Source of the DNA: an uncultured Bradyrhizobium sp.
Lineage (GTDB): Bacteria; Pseudomonadota; Alphaproteobacteria; Rhizobiales; Xanthobacteraceae
NCBI RefSeq assembly: GCF_936943645.1
Contig: NZ_CAKZJO010000106.1
Coordinates: 1 to 64,000, forward strand
Reading direction: 5' to 3'
Length of the DNA stretch: 64,000 bases
In this document: piece by piece, positions 50,541-58,058 of the stretch
Layout: every line of letters begins with the position of its first letter
Numbering within the stretch: position 1 is the stretch's first letter
Notes under the pieces: generated by a model
Database searches by the model: none
What the model was told of the DNA's origin: nothing
What the model saw: only the letters and a program-made list of their open reading frames with translations
Translations under genes and position numbers: made by a program

Positions 50541-51755
50541 TTAGCGCACGGTGACCGGTGCGGGCAGCGGCGGCACCACGGTCGGCTGCGTGCCCGGAAC
50601 AGGGCCAGCCTGCGCGGCCATCGGAGCCGGACCAGGGGCAGCAGCACCAGGCGTCGGCGCAGCGGAGGCGGTCGCCGTTCCCGGCGGTGGGCCACCCGGC
50701 AGCACGACCACGCGGGTGCCGACCTTGACGCGATCGAACAGGTCCGAGACGTCCTCGTTCAGCATGCCGATACAGCCGGACGAGACGAACTTGCCGATCG
50801 TCGAGGGCTGGTTGGTGCCGTGGATGCGGTACACGGTCGAGCCGAGATACATCGCGCGGGCGCCGAGCGGATTGCCGGGACCGCCGGCCATGAAGCGCGG
50901 CAGATAGGGCTGGCGCTCAATCATCTCGGTCGGCGGATGCCAATCCGGCCACTCGGCCTTGCGGGTGATCTTCTGCACGCCGGTCCAGGTGAAGCCGTCG
51001 CGGCCGACGCGGACGCCGTAGCGGATCGCACGGCCGCCGCCGAGCACGTAATAGAGGTAGGTGTTGGGCGTATCGACCACGAGGGTGCCGGCGGGCTCCT
51101 TGGTCTGGAACGAGACCTCCTGACGGCGCAGGTTGGGTGCGAGCTGCGCCGGGGCAGCATCGGGCTGCTCCTCGGGCGGCAGCGAGGCGACCGTCATCGG
51201 CCGGCCATCGGCGCCGACCGGCGGCTGCCCGGCCTGGACCGTTCCGGTCGCGGCGGGACCACCGACGGCTTCCGGCGGACGCATGCCGTCACCGGCGGGG
51301 GCCTGGCCCTGCTGGCCCGGGCGATTGGCATAGATCACCGGCGGCGGACCGGCGGGACGGCCGTAGCGGGGATCGTCCGGCGACATCACCGGACCCTGCG
51401 GCGGCGCGGCCGAATAGACCGGCGGCGCGCCCGCGGGGCGGCCATAACGCGGATCGTCCGGCGACATCACCGGCCCCTGCGGCGGGGCCGCCGAGTAGAC
51501 CGGCGGCGCGCCCGCGGGGCGGCCATAGCGCGGATCATCGGCCGGACCGGGCGGCGGCAGCGAGGCCTGCGGCATCGCGTCGTCCTCGTCATCCAGCGCG
51601 TCGAAATTCGGCGCGCGGTCGCCGGGCCGGTATTCGGCCGGGGCACCGTAGCTCGGTGCCTGCTGGACCGGATAGCTCTGAGCCTGCGCGAGCGAGGTTC
51701 CCGCCGCAGCGACTGTTGCGGCAGCGCATATCGTCAGAAAATGTTTGATCATCAT
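50541..51755 (-). CDS. L,D-transpeptidase with tandem Pro-rich repeats and altered active-site motif
   Basis: 404 residues from the ATG at 51755. A signal peptide (LTICAAATVAAAGTSLAQAQ) and a Pro/Gly-rich region precede a 27-residue repeat (PDDPRYGRPAGAPPVYSAAP is its first part) present about 2.5 times. The YkuD domain is near residues 225-365: HGTNQPSTIGKFVSSGCIGM holds the catalytic His and Cys328. At position 330 Gly replaces the Arg that usually follows Cys-Ile. It is otherwise like the family member at 8105. A long Pro/Ala-rich tail ends the chain. Confidence 0.9.
   Translation of the reverse strand: MMIKHFLTICAAATVAAAGTSLAQAQSYPVQQAPSYGAPAEYRPGDRAPNFDALDDEDDAMPQASLPPPGPADDPRYGRPAGAPPVYSAAPPQGPVMSPDDPRYGRPAGAPPVYSAAPPQGPVMSPDDPRYGRPAGPPPVIYANRPGQQGQAPAGDGMRPPEAVGGPAATGTVQAGQPPVGADGRPMTVASLPPEEQPDAAPAQLAPNLRRQEVSFQTKEPAGTLVVDTPNTYLYYVLGGGRAIRYGVRVGRDGFTWTGVQKITRKAEWPDWHPPTEMIERQPYLPRFMAGGPGNPLGARAMYLGSTVYRIHGTNQPSTIGKFVSSGCIGMLNEDVSDLFDRVKVGTRVVVLPGGPPPGTATASAAPTPGAAAPGPAPMAAQAGPVPGTQPTVVPPLPAPVTVR
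51352..51543. repeat. 81-bp tandem repeat within L,D-transpeptidase gene
   Basis: The unit coding for PDDPRYGRPAG plus AAPPQGPVMS-type residues occurs twice in full and a third time in part. Neighbouring units differ at few bases, so the array is young or kept homogeneous by recombination. Confidence 0.9.
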
Positions 51756-52121
51756 CGCTCTTGTATAGTCCCCGGGCCCGTCAGGACCGTTAACGGCCAG
51801 ATGGCCGAAGATAGCGGCACATTCAAGACATATCAGGCTTATTTGCGCCGGATTTGCCGATTTGTGATCCGCAAGACTACCGTTGCCCCGTTGCATCACG
51901 GGGCGGAAATCGCATGGCACCGTGAATTGCCCGGCACATCCGCCCCGAATTTAAGGGAACGGGTCGGAATCGTTGCGGTATGTTCGAATCAGCCTGATTC
52001 GCCACAGCTTTGAGCTTCGATCCCCGCGTGGCGAACGCGGCAAACAGTACCGTCACCGCGTTCAGATGGCTCATGGGCTCTGGCACCCCACTCTGCCGGG
52101 GCGGAAATTCGTAATCCCTCG
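51756..52121. other. Divergent intergenic region of about 365 bp
   Basis: Lies between the L,D-transpeptidase start on the minus strand and the Ala/Pro-rich membrane-protein start on the plus strand. It holds a perfect inverted repeat at 51985-52001. Otherwise I see no gene or repeat in it. Confidence 0.6.
51985..52001. promoter_or_regulatory. Perfect 8-1-8 inverted repeat, possible operator
   Basis: CGAATCAG-C-CTGATTCG. It is short, has no T-run and lies in the promoter region between two divergent genes, so it is more likely an operator than a terminator. The cognate factor is unknown. Confidence 0.4.
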
Positions 52122-52886
52122 ATGCTTCCCGGCTTTCGCTTCCTGTTTGCCGCGATCCTGCTGTCAACCTCCATCCTGGTGTTCGGCCTGGGCGCCGCCG
52201 CGCTCCTGCGCGCGAGCCATGAGCAGTATGCCAGCAATCCTCCCTCCTGGCGGAACGGCCCGCAGGAGCAGATGTTCGCGCAGGCGCCCGAGCCTGCCCC
52301 GCCGGTGCTCGCGGTCCTTCGCGCCGAGCCGGAGGTCACGGCCGAGCCCGAGCCGTCGCTGCGCGACCAGGTGCCGACCATCGGATTGCCCGAGCAGGTG
52401 GCCGCGCTGACGACCGAGACCGAGGTTCAGCCGCAACCCACGGCGCCCGCGACGGACGCCGCGGCCGCCGAACCGGCCAAGGACGCGACCGCGACGGAGG
52501 CCGCTGCTCCAACGCCCGCTGACACGCTCACTCCCGCCGATACGACGGCGTCGATCCCCGAAGCCAAGCCCGATCTGACGCCTGCCGTTGTCGCCACCGC
52601 AGAGCCGGCACCGGCTGATCCGGCCCTGGCCGCCTCGGCGCTCGAAATCGCCTCCGCCAAGCTGGCCGCCTTGAACGCGCCGGCGACGACGGCCGTGAAG
52701 GACCCGCCGGCGAAGGCCAAGCCGGAGATCAAGGCAGACGATAAGGCGACCAAGCGCAGGGCCAAGGCGAAGAAGCGGCACCGTGTGGTGCGGCGTCCGC
52801 CGCCTCAGCAGTTGCAGCAGCAGCTCGATCCGTTTGGGCAGCAGCAGACGTTTGCGACGACGACGGCCATGAGGCCGCGCCAGTAG
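52122..52886 (+). CDS. Ala/Pro-rich membrane-anchored protein
   Basis: 254 residues. One N-terminal membrane helix (FLFAAILLSTSILVFGLGAAALL) is followed by a long Ala/Pro/Thr/Glu-rich disordered region and a basic segment (KATKRRAKAKKRHRVVRRPPP) before a Gln-rich end. No folded domain is seen. It has the composition of envelope-spanning or cytoplasmic-facing linkers, and no family can be named. Confidence 0.75.
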   Translation: MLPGFRFLFAAILLSTSILVFGLGAAALLRASHEQYASNPPSWRNGPQEQMFAQAPEPAPPVLAVLRAEPEVTAEPEPSLRDQVPTIGLPEQVAALTTETEVQPQPTAPATDAAAAEPAKDATATEAAAPTPADTLTPADTTASIPEAKPDLTPAVVATAEPAPADPALAASALEIASAKLAALNAPATTAVKDPPAKAKPEIKADDKATKRRAKAKKRHRVVRRPPPQQLQQQLDPFGQQQTFATTTAMRPRQ

Positions 52887-52887
52887 C

Positions 52888-53739
52888 CTACGCCGGCCCG
52901 GTCGCGATGGCCGGGCCTTTTTCCTGGCCCCATTCCGACCACGAGCCGTCATAGAGCGCGGTGTCGGTGATCCCCAAGCGATACAGCGCGAGCGTCAGCA
53001 CGCCGGCCGACACGCCCGAGCCGCAGCTCGTCACGATCGGCGCATCCAGCTTGACGCCGGCATTGGTGAAGGCGGCGCGCAGGTCATCGAGCGGCTTCAT
53101 CTCGCCGGTCCCGGCGTCGAACAGGAGATTGTAGGGCACGTTGCGGGCGCCGGGAATGTGGCCGGAGCGGATGCCCGCACGCGGCTCGGGCGCACGGCCC
53201 TCGAAGCGGTCGGCGGCGCGGGCGTCGATCACCTGCTCGGTCCTGCTTTCGACATTGGCGATGAGCTGCTGCATGCTGCGCACGCGCTTCGCATCGAAGC
53301 TGGCCTTGAATGTCGCAGCCTTCGGCTTCACCTCGCCGCTTTCAACGGGCCGCCCCTCGGCGCGCCACTTCTTCAAGCCGCCGTTGAGGATGCGCACATT
53401 GCCGTGGCCGAACGCCAGGAACATCCACCACGCGCGGGGCGCGGCGACCCAGCCGCCGGAATCGTAGAGCACGACGGTGTCGGCGTTGGAGATGCCGAGA
53501 CCACCGATGTCGCGACCGAACTGCTCGGCGCTCGGATACATGTGCGGCAACGGGTTGGAATGATCCGACACCGCGTCGACATCGAAGAACACAGCACCCG
53601 GCAGATGCGCGGCGAGATAGTCGTCCTTCGGCAGCGGCAGCACGCCCGGCAGCTTGAAGCTGGCGTCGAGGATCTTGACGTTGGCATCGCCCATGTGGGC
53701 GGCGAGCCATTCGGTGGAGACGAGGGGGTCGGTGGTCAT
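52888..53739 (-). CDS. sseA: 3-mercaptopyruvate / thiosulfate sulfurtransferase
   Basis: 283 residues from the ATG at 53739. Two rhodanese domains: the N-terminal one (WLAAHMGDANVKILDASFKLPG) lacks the active Cys, and the C-terminal one has the loop SCGSGVSAG with Cys239. The loop CGSGVS matches mercaptopyruvate sulfurtransferases rather than CRKGVT rhodaneses. It transfers sulfur to cyanide or thiols. The gene is followed by the plus-strand gene's terminator inside its own 3' codons. Confidence 0.9.
   Translation of the reverse strand: MTTDPLVSTEWLAAHMGDANVKILDASFKLPGVLPLPKDDYLAAHLPGAVFFDVDAVSDHSNPLPHMYPSAEQFGRDIGGLGISNADTVVLYDSGGWVAAPRAWWMFLAFGHGNVRILNGGLKKWRAEGRPVESGEVKPKAATFKASFDAKRVRSMQQLIANVESRTEQVIDARAADRFEGRAPEPRAGIRSGHIPGARNVPYNLLFDAGTGEMKPLDDLRAAFTNAGVKLDAPIVTSCGSGVSAGVLTLALYRLGITDTALYDGSWSEWGQEKGPAIATGPA
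52895..52922 (+). terminator. Terminator of the 52122 gene, inside the 3' end of sseA
   Basis: GGCCCGG, loop TCGCGATGG, CCGGGCC, then TTTTTCC, nine bases after the plus-strand stop codon. The stem overlaps the last codons of the convergent sulfurtransferase gene. Confidence 0.85.
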
Positions 53740-53756
53740 GCTTCTGTACTCTCCAG

Positions 53757-53833
53757 TCGTCATGGCCGGGCTTGACCCGGCCATCCATCCTTCTTGAAAT
53801 GATGGACACGCGGGTCAAGCCCGCGTGTGACAG
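53757..53833. repeat. Pair of short 'ccggg' palindromes
   Basis: GTCATGGCCGGGCTTGACCCGGCCATCCAT and GATGGACACGCGGGTCAAGCCCGCGTGTGAC, both inverted repeats around TTGAC / TCAAG. They fill the gap between the two sulfurtransferase genes. Confidence 0.8.
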
Positions 53834-53834
53834 G

Positions 53835-54248
53835 TTAGCCCTTCTTCTTCGGCTCCCACTTCTCCGTCGCGCCGCCGGCGTCGCGCCAGGCGGCGTAGCC
53901 GCCGGCGATGTGGGCGACGGGCTTAAGGCCCATATCCTGCGCGGTCTTGGCCGCGAGGGCGGAGCGCAGGCCGCCGGCGCAGTGGAAGACGAACTTCTTG
54001 TCCTCCTGGAAGATCGGCTTGGCGTAGGGGCTCTGCGGATCGATCCAGAACTCGAGCATGCCGCGGGTGCAGGCGAACGCGCCCGGGATGCGGCCGTCAC
54101 GCTCGATCTCGCGGGGATCGCGGATGTCGACGATGACGACGTCGCCGTTCCCCGAGATCTCGATGGCGTCCTTGGCGGTGAGCGTCTCGATCTCGGCATT
54201 GGCCTCGTCGATCAGCGCCTTGATGCCGCGGGTGATGTTCTGGGGCAT
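53835..54248 (-). CDS. Single-domain rhodanese-like sulfurtransferase
   Basis: 137 residues from the ATG at 54248. The rhodanese fold is clear: VVIVDIRDPREIERDGRIPGAF and the active-site loop HCAGGLRSALA with Cys90, followed by HIAGGYAAW. A preceding helix IDEANAEIETLTAKDAIE is common in the PspE/GlpE-like group. It probably moves persulfide sulfur and shares the neighbourhood with sseA. Confidence 0.9.
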   Translation of the reverse strand: MPQNITRGIKALIDEANAEIETLTAKDAIEISGNGDVVIVDIRDPREIERDGRIPGAFACTRGMLEFWIDPQSPYAKPIFQEDKKFVFHCAGGLRSALAAKTAQDMGLKPVAHIAGGYAAWRDAGGATEKWEPKKKG

Positions 54249-54309
54249 GTCGTTCTCCCTCAATTCATTCGTAGCCGTTGTTACAGCGTTTGCGGGCCGC
54301 ACACTCGGT

Positions 54310-54440
54310 GCAACCTCTCCCGCTTGCAGGGGAGGTCGCGGCGCGAAGCGACGCGGGTGGGGGCTCTCTCCTCTTGGGAACGTCGCCCATGGCGACACCC
54401 CCTCCCCAACCCTCCCCCGCAAGCGGGAGAGGGAGCACAC
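54310..54440. repeat. Family E palindromic GC-rich repeat
   Basis: CCTCTCCCGCTTGCAGGGGAGG at the left and CTCCCCCGCAAGCGGGAGAGGGAG at the right flank a purine-rich middle. It occupies the gap between the rhodanese gene and the VWA gene. Confidence 0.7.
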
Positions 54441-54473
54441 TGCCGTTGCCGATAGAGCCCGGCCTCGTCATGA

Positions 54474-55649
54474 TCAGTGCGTCAGTTCCTTCATCGCACC
54501 TTCCAGCCCCTCGATCGTGATCGGGTACATGCGGCCCGCGAAGATGCGTTTGATGATGGTGGTCGATTCCGAATAGTCCCAGTGCTTCTGCTGCACCGGA
54601 TTCAACCACACCGCATGCGGATAGGTGCGGATGATGCGGTCGAGCCAGATCGAGCCGGGCTCCTCGTTGACGTGCTCGACCGAGCCGCCGGGCACCATGA
54701 TCTCGTAAGGCGACATCGAGGCGTCGCCGACGAACACGATCTTGTAGTCGTGCGGATATTTGTGCAGCACGTCCCAGGTCGGCGTGCGGTCGGTGAAGCG
54801 GCGCTTGTTCTGCTTCCACACGCCCTCATAGAGGCAGTTGTGGAAGTAGAAATACTCCATGTGCTTGAACTCGCTCTTCGCCGCCGAGAACAGCTCCTCG
54901 ACCTGCTCGATATGCGCGTCCATGGAGCCGCCGATGTCGAAGAACACCAGCAGCTTCACCGCATTGCGCCGTTCGGGACGCATGTGCACGTCGAGATAGC
55001 CGTGATTGGCGGTCTCGCGAATGGTGGTGTCGAGATCGAGCTCGTCGGGTGCGCCGGTGCGCGCGAACTTGCGCAGGCGGCGCAGCGCCACCTTGATGTT
55101 GCGGATGCCGAGCTCGACATTGCCGTCGAGGTCCTTGAATTCGCGCTTGTCCCACACCTTCACGGCGCGGTTGTTGCGGTTCTTCTCCTGGCCGATGCGC
55201 ACGCCTTCGGGATTGTAGCCGTGGGCGCCGAACGGCGAGGTGCCGGCGGTGCCGATCCACTTGCTGCCGCCCTGGTGCCGGCCCTTCTGCTCCTCGAGGC
55301 GCTTCTTCAGGGTCTCCATGAGCTTGTCCCAGCCCATGGCCTCGATCTGCTTCTTCTCTTCTTCGGTCAGGTACTTTTCTGCGAGCTTCTTCAGCCACTC
55401 CTCGGGGATCTCCGCCTTCTCCATGGCGTCGAGCAGGTTTTCCAGCCCCTTGAACACCGTGCCGAAGACGCGGTCGAACTTGTCGAGGTTGCGCTCGTCC
55501 TTCACCAGCGAGGCGCGCGACAGATAGTAGAAATTCTCGACCGAATAATCGCTGAGGTCGGCGTCGAGCGCCTCCATCAGCGTGAGGTATTCGCGCAGCG
55601 TCACAGGGACCTGCGCATCGCGCAGAGAGGTGAAGAATTGCAGGAACAT
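54474..55649 (-). CDS. VWA domain-containing CoxE-like protein
   Basis: 391 residues from the ATG at 55649. The C-terminal VWA-CoxE domain has LLVFFDIGGSMDAHIEQVEELF, where DIGGS replaces the usual DxSxS of MIDAS, as in the CoxE family, and FVGDASMSPYEIM. The N-terminal half is helical (MFLQFFTSLRDAQVPVTLREYL). CoxE-like proteins work with MoxR ATPases in metal-centre insertion, and a MoxR gene is next door at 56115. The true start excludes the longer open frame that runs on upstream. Confidence 0.9.
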   Translation of the reverse strand: MFLQFFTSLRDAQVPVTLREYLTLMEALDADLSDYSVENFYYLSRASLVKDERNLDKFDRVFGTVFKGLENLLDAMEKAEIPEEWLKKLAEKYLTEEEKKQIEAMGWDKLMETLKKRLEEQKGRHQGGSKWIGTAGTSPFGAHGYNPEGVRIGQEKNRNNRAVKVWDKREFKDLDGNVELGIRNIKVALRRLRKFARTGAPDELDLDTTIRETANHGYLDVHMRPERRNAVKLLVFFDIGGSMDAHIEQVEELFSAAKSEFKHMEYFYFHNCLYEGVWKQNKRRFTDRTPTWDVLHKYPHDYKIVFVGDASMSPYEIMVPGGSVEHVNEEPGSIWLDRIIRTYPHAVWLNPVQQKHWDYSESTTIIKRIFAGRMYPITIEGLEGAMKELTH

Positions 55650-55772
55650 GGCTGACAGATTGCCCGTCGGGGGACGAACGTCAAGGGGCGGAGATCGACC
55701 TTGGGTGCTGGACCGGGAGGCTTTTTGCTCTAGAATTGGCCGCCTCAAGGGGTTGTTTTGGGGACGTTTGCA

Positions 55773-56018
55773 ATGGGAATTGTCGCAGCACTCATCATCG
55801 GCGCGATCGCAGGCTGGCTCGCGGGCAAGATTGTCCACGGGGCGGGATTTGGGTTGGTCGGCAACATCGTCGTCGGCATCATCGGCGCGCTGGTGGCGAG
55901 CTGGGTCTTGCCGCAGCTTCACATCGGGCTTGCGACGGGCACGTTCGGCGCCATCGTGGACGCCACGATCGGTGCGGTGATTGTGCTCGTCATCCTTTCG
56001 CTGATAAAACGGGTCTGA
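55773..56018 (+). CDS. GlsB/YeaQ/YmgE family membrane protein
   Basis: 81 residues from the ATG at 55773. Three hydrophobic segments (IVAALIIGAIAGWLAGKIV, GNIVVGIIGALVASWVLP and DATIGAVIVLVILSLI) and the GxxxG-rich opening mark this small stress-related family. The gene stands between the divergent VWA gene and the MoxR gene. The function is unclear; membrane or stress adaptation is common. Confidence 0.88.
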   Translation: MGIVAALIIGAIAGWLAGKIVHGAGFGLVGNIVVGIIGALVASWVLPQLHIGLATGTFGAIVDATIGAVIVLVILSLIKRV

Positions 56019-56035
56019 AAGCCTGACCGAACCAG

Positions 56036-56064
56036 GAACGGCCGCTGCGAGCGGCCGTTCGCTT
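56036..56064 (+). terminator. Hairpin after GlsB-like gene
   Basis: GAACGGCCGCT, GCG loop, AGCGGCCGTTC and a GCTTGTC tail. The T content is low, so efficiency is uncertain. Confidence 0.5.
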
Positions 56065-56114
56065 GTCGCGACGGGATTTAACGCCTCTCGCCGACGATGA
56101 CTCAAGGACACGCG

Positions 56115-56957
56115 ATGAAATTTACCGGCACCAAGGACTATGTTGCGACCGACGATCTCAAGGTCGCCGTCAATGCCTCGATCGTGCTCGAGCGCCCGCT
56201 CCTGGTGAAGGGCGAGCCCGGCACCGGCAAGACGGTGCTGGCGGAGGAAGTGGCGAAGGCGCTGAACGCGCCGCTGCTGACCTGGCACATCAAGTCCACG
56301 ACCAAGGCGCAGCAGGGCCTCTACGAATACGACGCGGTGTCGCGTCTGCGCGACAGCCAGCTCGGCGACGCCAGGGTGTCCGACATCAAGAACTACATCA
56401 AGCGCGGCAAGCTGTGGGAGGCCTTCACGGCCGAGCAGCGCCCGGTGCTGCTGATCGACGAGATCGACAAGGCCGACATCGAGTTTCCGAACGATCTGCT
56501 GCTCGAGCTCGATCGCATGGAATTCCATGTCTACGAGACCGGCGAGACGATCAAGGCCAAGCAGCGCCCGATCATGATGATCACCTCCAACAACGAGAAG
56601 GAGCTGCCGGACGCGTTCCTGCGCCGCTGCTTCTTCCACTACATCAAGTTCCCCGACGCCGACACGATGGGCCAGATCGTCGACGTCCACTTCCCCGGCA
56701 TCAAGAAGCGCCTGGTGGAAGAAGCGCTGCGCATCTTCTTCGAGGTGCGCGAGGTGCCCGGGCTGAAGAAGAAGCCGTCGACGTCGGAGCTGCTGGACTG
56801 GCTCAAGCTGCTGCTCAACGAGGACATGAGCGTCGAGCAGCTGCGCGAACGCGACCCGCGAAAACTGATCCCGCCGCTGCACGGCGCGCTGCTCAAGAAC
56901 GAGCAGGACGTGCATCTGTTCGAGCGGCTGGCGTTCTTGAGCCGACGGGAAGTGTAG
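56115..56957 (+). CDS. MoxR family AAA+ ATPase
   Basis: 280 residues from the ATG at 56115 (AAGGA upstream; a second ATG at 56097 is weaker). Walker A is GEPGTGKTVLAEEVAKALNAPL, Walker B is VLLIDEIDKADIEF, sensor 1 is MITSNNEKELPDAFLRR, and the arginine finger region is LRRCFFHYIKF. MoxR ATPases remodel partner proteins together with VWA proteins such as the CoxE-like one at 54474. The pair is divergent here, with a small membrane-protein gene between. Confidence 0.93.
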   Translation: MKFTGTKDYVATDDLKVAVNASIVLERPLLVKGEPGTGKTVLAEEVAKALNAPLLTWHIKSTTKAQQGLYEYDAVSRLRDSQLGDARVSDIKNYIKRGKLWEAFTAEQRPVLLIDEIDKADIEFPNDLLLELDRMEFHVYETGETIKAKQRPIMMITSNNEKELPDAFLRRCFFHYIKFPDADTMGQIVDVHFPGIKKRLVEEALRIFFEVREVPGLKKKPSTSELLDWLKLLLNEDMSVEQLRERDPRKLIPPLHGALLKNEQDVHLFERLAFLSRREV

Positions 56958-56965
56958 GGCCTCTC

Positions 56966-57098
56966 GTGTCCCGGACGCGCTGCAGCGTGCAACGCTGCTG
57001 TGCAGAGCCGGGACCCAGGGCGGCACGGATTGCTCAGAGACATGGGCCCCGGCTCTGCAGCGCACCGCAAGGGCGCTGCGCTGCGTCCGAGGCACGAG
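56966..57098. repeat. Family B dispersed palindromic repeat
   Basis: GTGTCCCGGACGCGCTGCAG... to ...CTGCGTCCGAGGCAC, with AGAGCCGGGACCCAGG and CCCCGGCTCTGC between. Best-preserved copy in the window. Confidence 0.8.
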
Positions 57099-57126
57099 AG
57101 CGGAGCTGGCGCGCGACTCTCTCCAC

Positions 57127-57212
57127 GTCATTGCGAGGAGCCCTTGCGACGAAGCAATCCAGAATCTTGCCGCGGAGGGATTCTGGATTGCTTCGCTGCG
57201 CTCGCAATGACG
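57127..57212. repeat. Family A palindrome
   Basis: GTCATTGCGAGGAGC to CTCGCAATGACG, with inner GAAGCAATCCAGAATC and its mirror GATTCTGGATTGCTTC. Confidence 0.9.
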
Positions 57213-57216
57213 GAGC

Positions 57217-57860
57217 ATGAAGCGCCTTCCGCGCTTTTCCTATCGGCATTTTGACCTTCAGACACGCCTTCGCGTTCTCGCGGCTCATCTCGCCCGAGCT
57301 TTGCTTCATTCCTCGCCCCTCCAAAGAAAAGGGCGCAGGGAAGGCCGGGTGCCGACGGGCACCCGCGGTCTGCCGCGCGAAATGCACACGCGAAAAGACC
57401 GCACAGCAGCATACAGGTGTCGCCGATCACTCGGCCTTCCCTGCGCGATGGCTGGACGGCTTATGCCGTGATCTCCCGGGAGCCGACCATTCCTTCTGGC
57501 CTCCCTCGCCCTGCGAATTTGGATGATGCAGTCTGCCCGGTTGGGCTCGCTCGCACCTTCGCAGAACTTGACCGTGGCAACGACGGCCAGGACCACACGG
57601 TTTTGCCGTACGCACGGCCCGCCATTTCGCCCGCAGTATTCCCGACTCCGTCGACAGAGCCGGAAACTTACGAGCGAGACGAACCTAGCAGCGCCGTCGT
57701 CCGCACGCGGTTACGGACTCACAGGGACTACCCGCCCTGCCCGCACCTCTCATGCCGACGCTGCCGCGTCCACCGCAAGCCCGGCTCGCGATCAAGACGA
57801 CCTCAAGTCGCCCCTCTTGGGTGAGCCGGGATGAGCGAGACATACGACAAAACCGAATTT
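57217..57860. repeat. Long dispersed repeat (non-coding, pseudo-ORF type)
   Basis: The stretch is interspersed with the peptide-like phrase 'KCTREKTAQQHTGV' and 'HSAFPARWLDGLCRDLPG', which I recall as recurring in spurious ORFs annotated many times in Bradyrhizobium and Rhodopseudomonas genomes. The reading frames change and none looks like a real gene. The call is from memory of that pattern, not from a search. Confidence 0.45.
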
Positions 57861-58058
57861 CGGTAAAGTGGAATATTTTTGCGGGGAGGGGTTGACGGGG
57901 CGAAACAGGAGGCGGATTTCGTCCGACCCTAAGGCGAAAACGGCAACTGTAGCGTCTTTGGACTGCTATCGGCTCTTGGATGGCAAGGATCGAGGCGCAG
58001 CTTGATCGAGAGGCTTCCTTCGATAATCTTCAACGGCGGTATAGGGGGAGGCTGAAGG

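Larger units (their letters stand above)
56958..58058. other. About 1.1 kb without convincing genes, rich in repeats
   Basis: Carries a family B repeat (56966-57098), a family A palindrome (57127-57212) and a longer repeat-like stretch (57217-57860). Short open frames exist in all frames but none has a good ribosome-binding site with normal codon use. The AT-richer tail from about 57860 leads into the GIY-YIG gene. Confidence 0.7.

Noticed and set aside
54474..57218. A very long minus-strand open frame reaching far upstream of the VWA protein
   Set aside because: Only the part from 55649 has family resemblance and codon use; upstream it runs antisense to the GlsB-like and MoxR genes.
57217..57830. 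Several short frames in the repeat region as candidate small genes
   Set aside because: No ribosome-binding sites, shifting frames and repeat character argue against coding.
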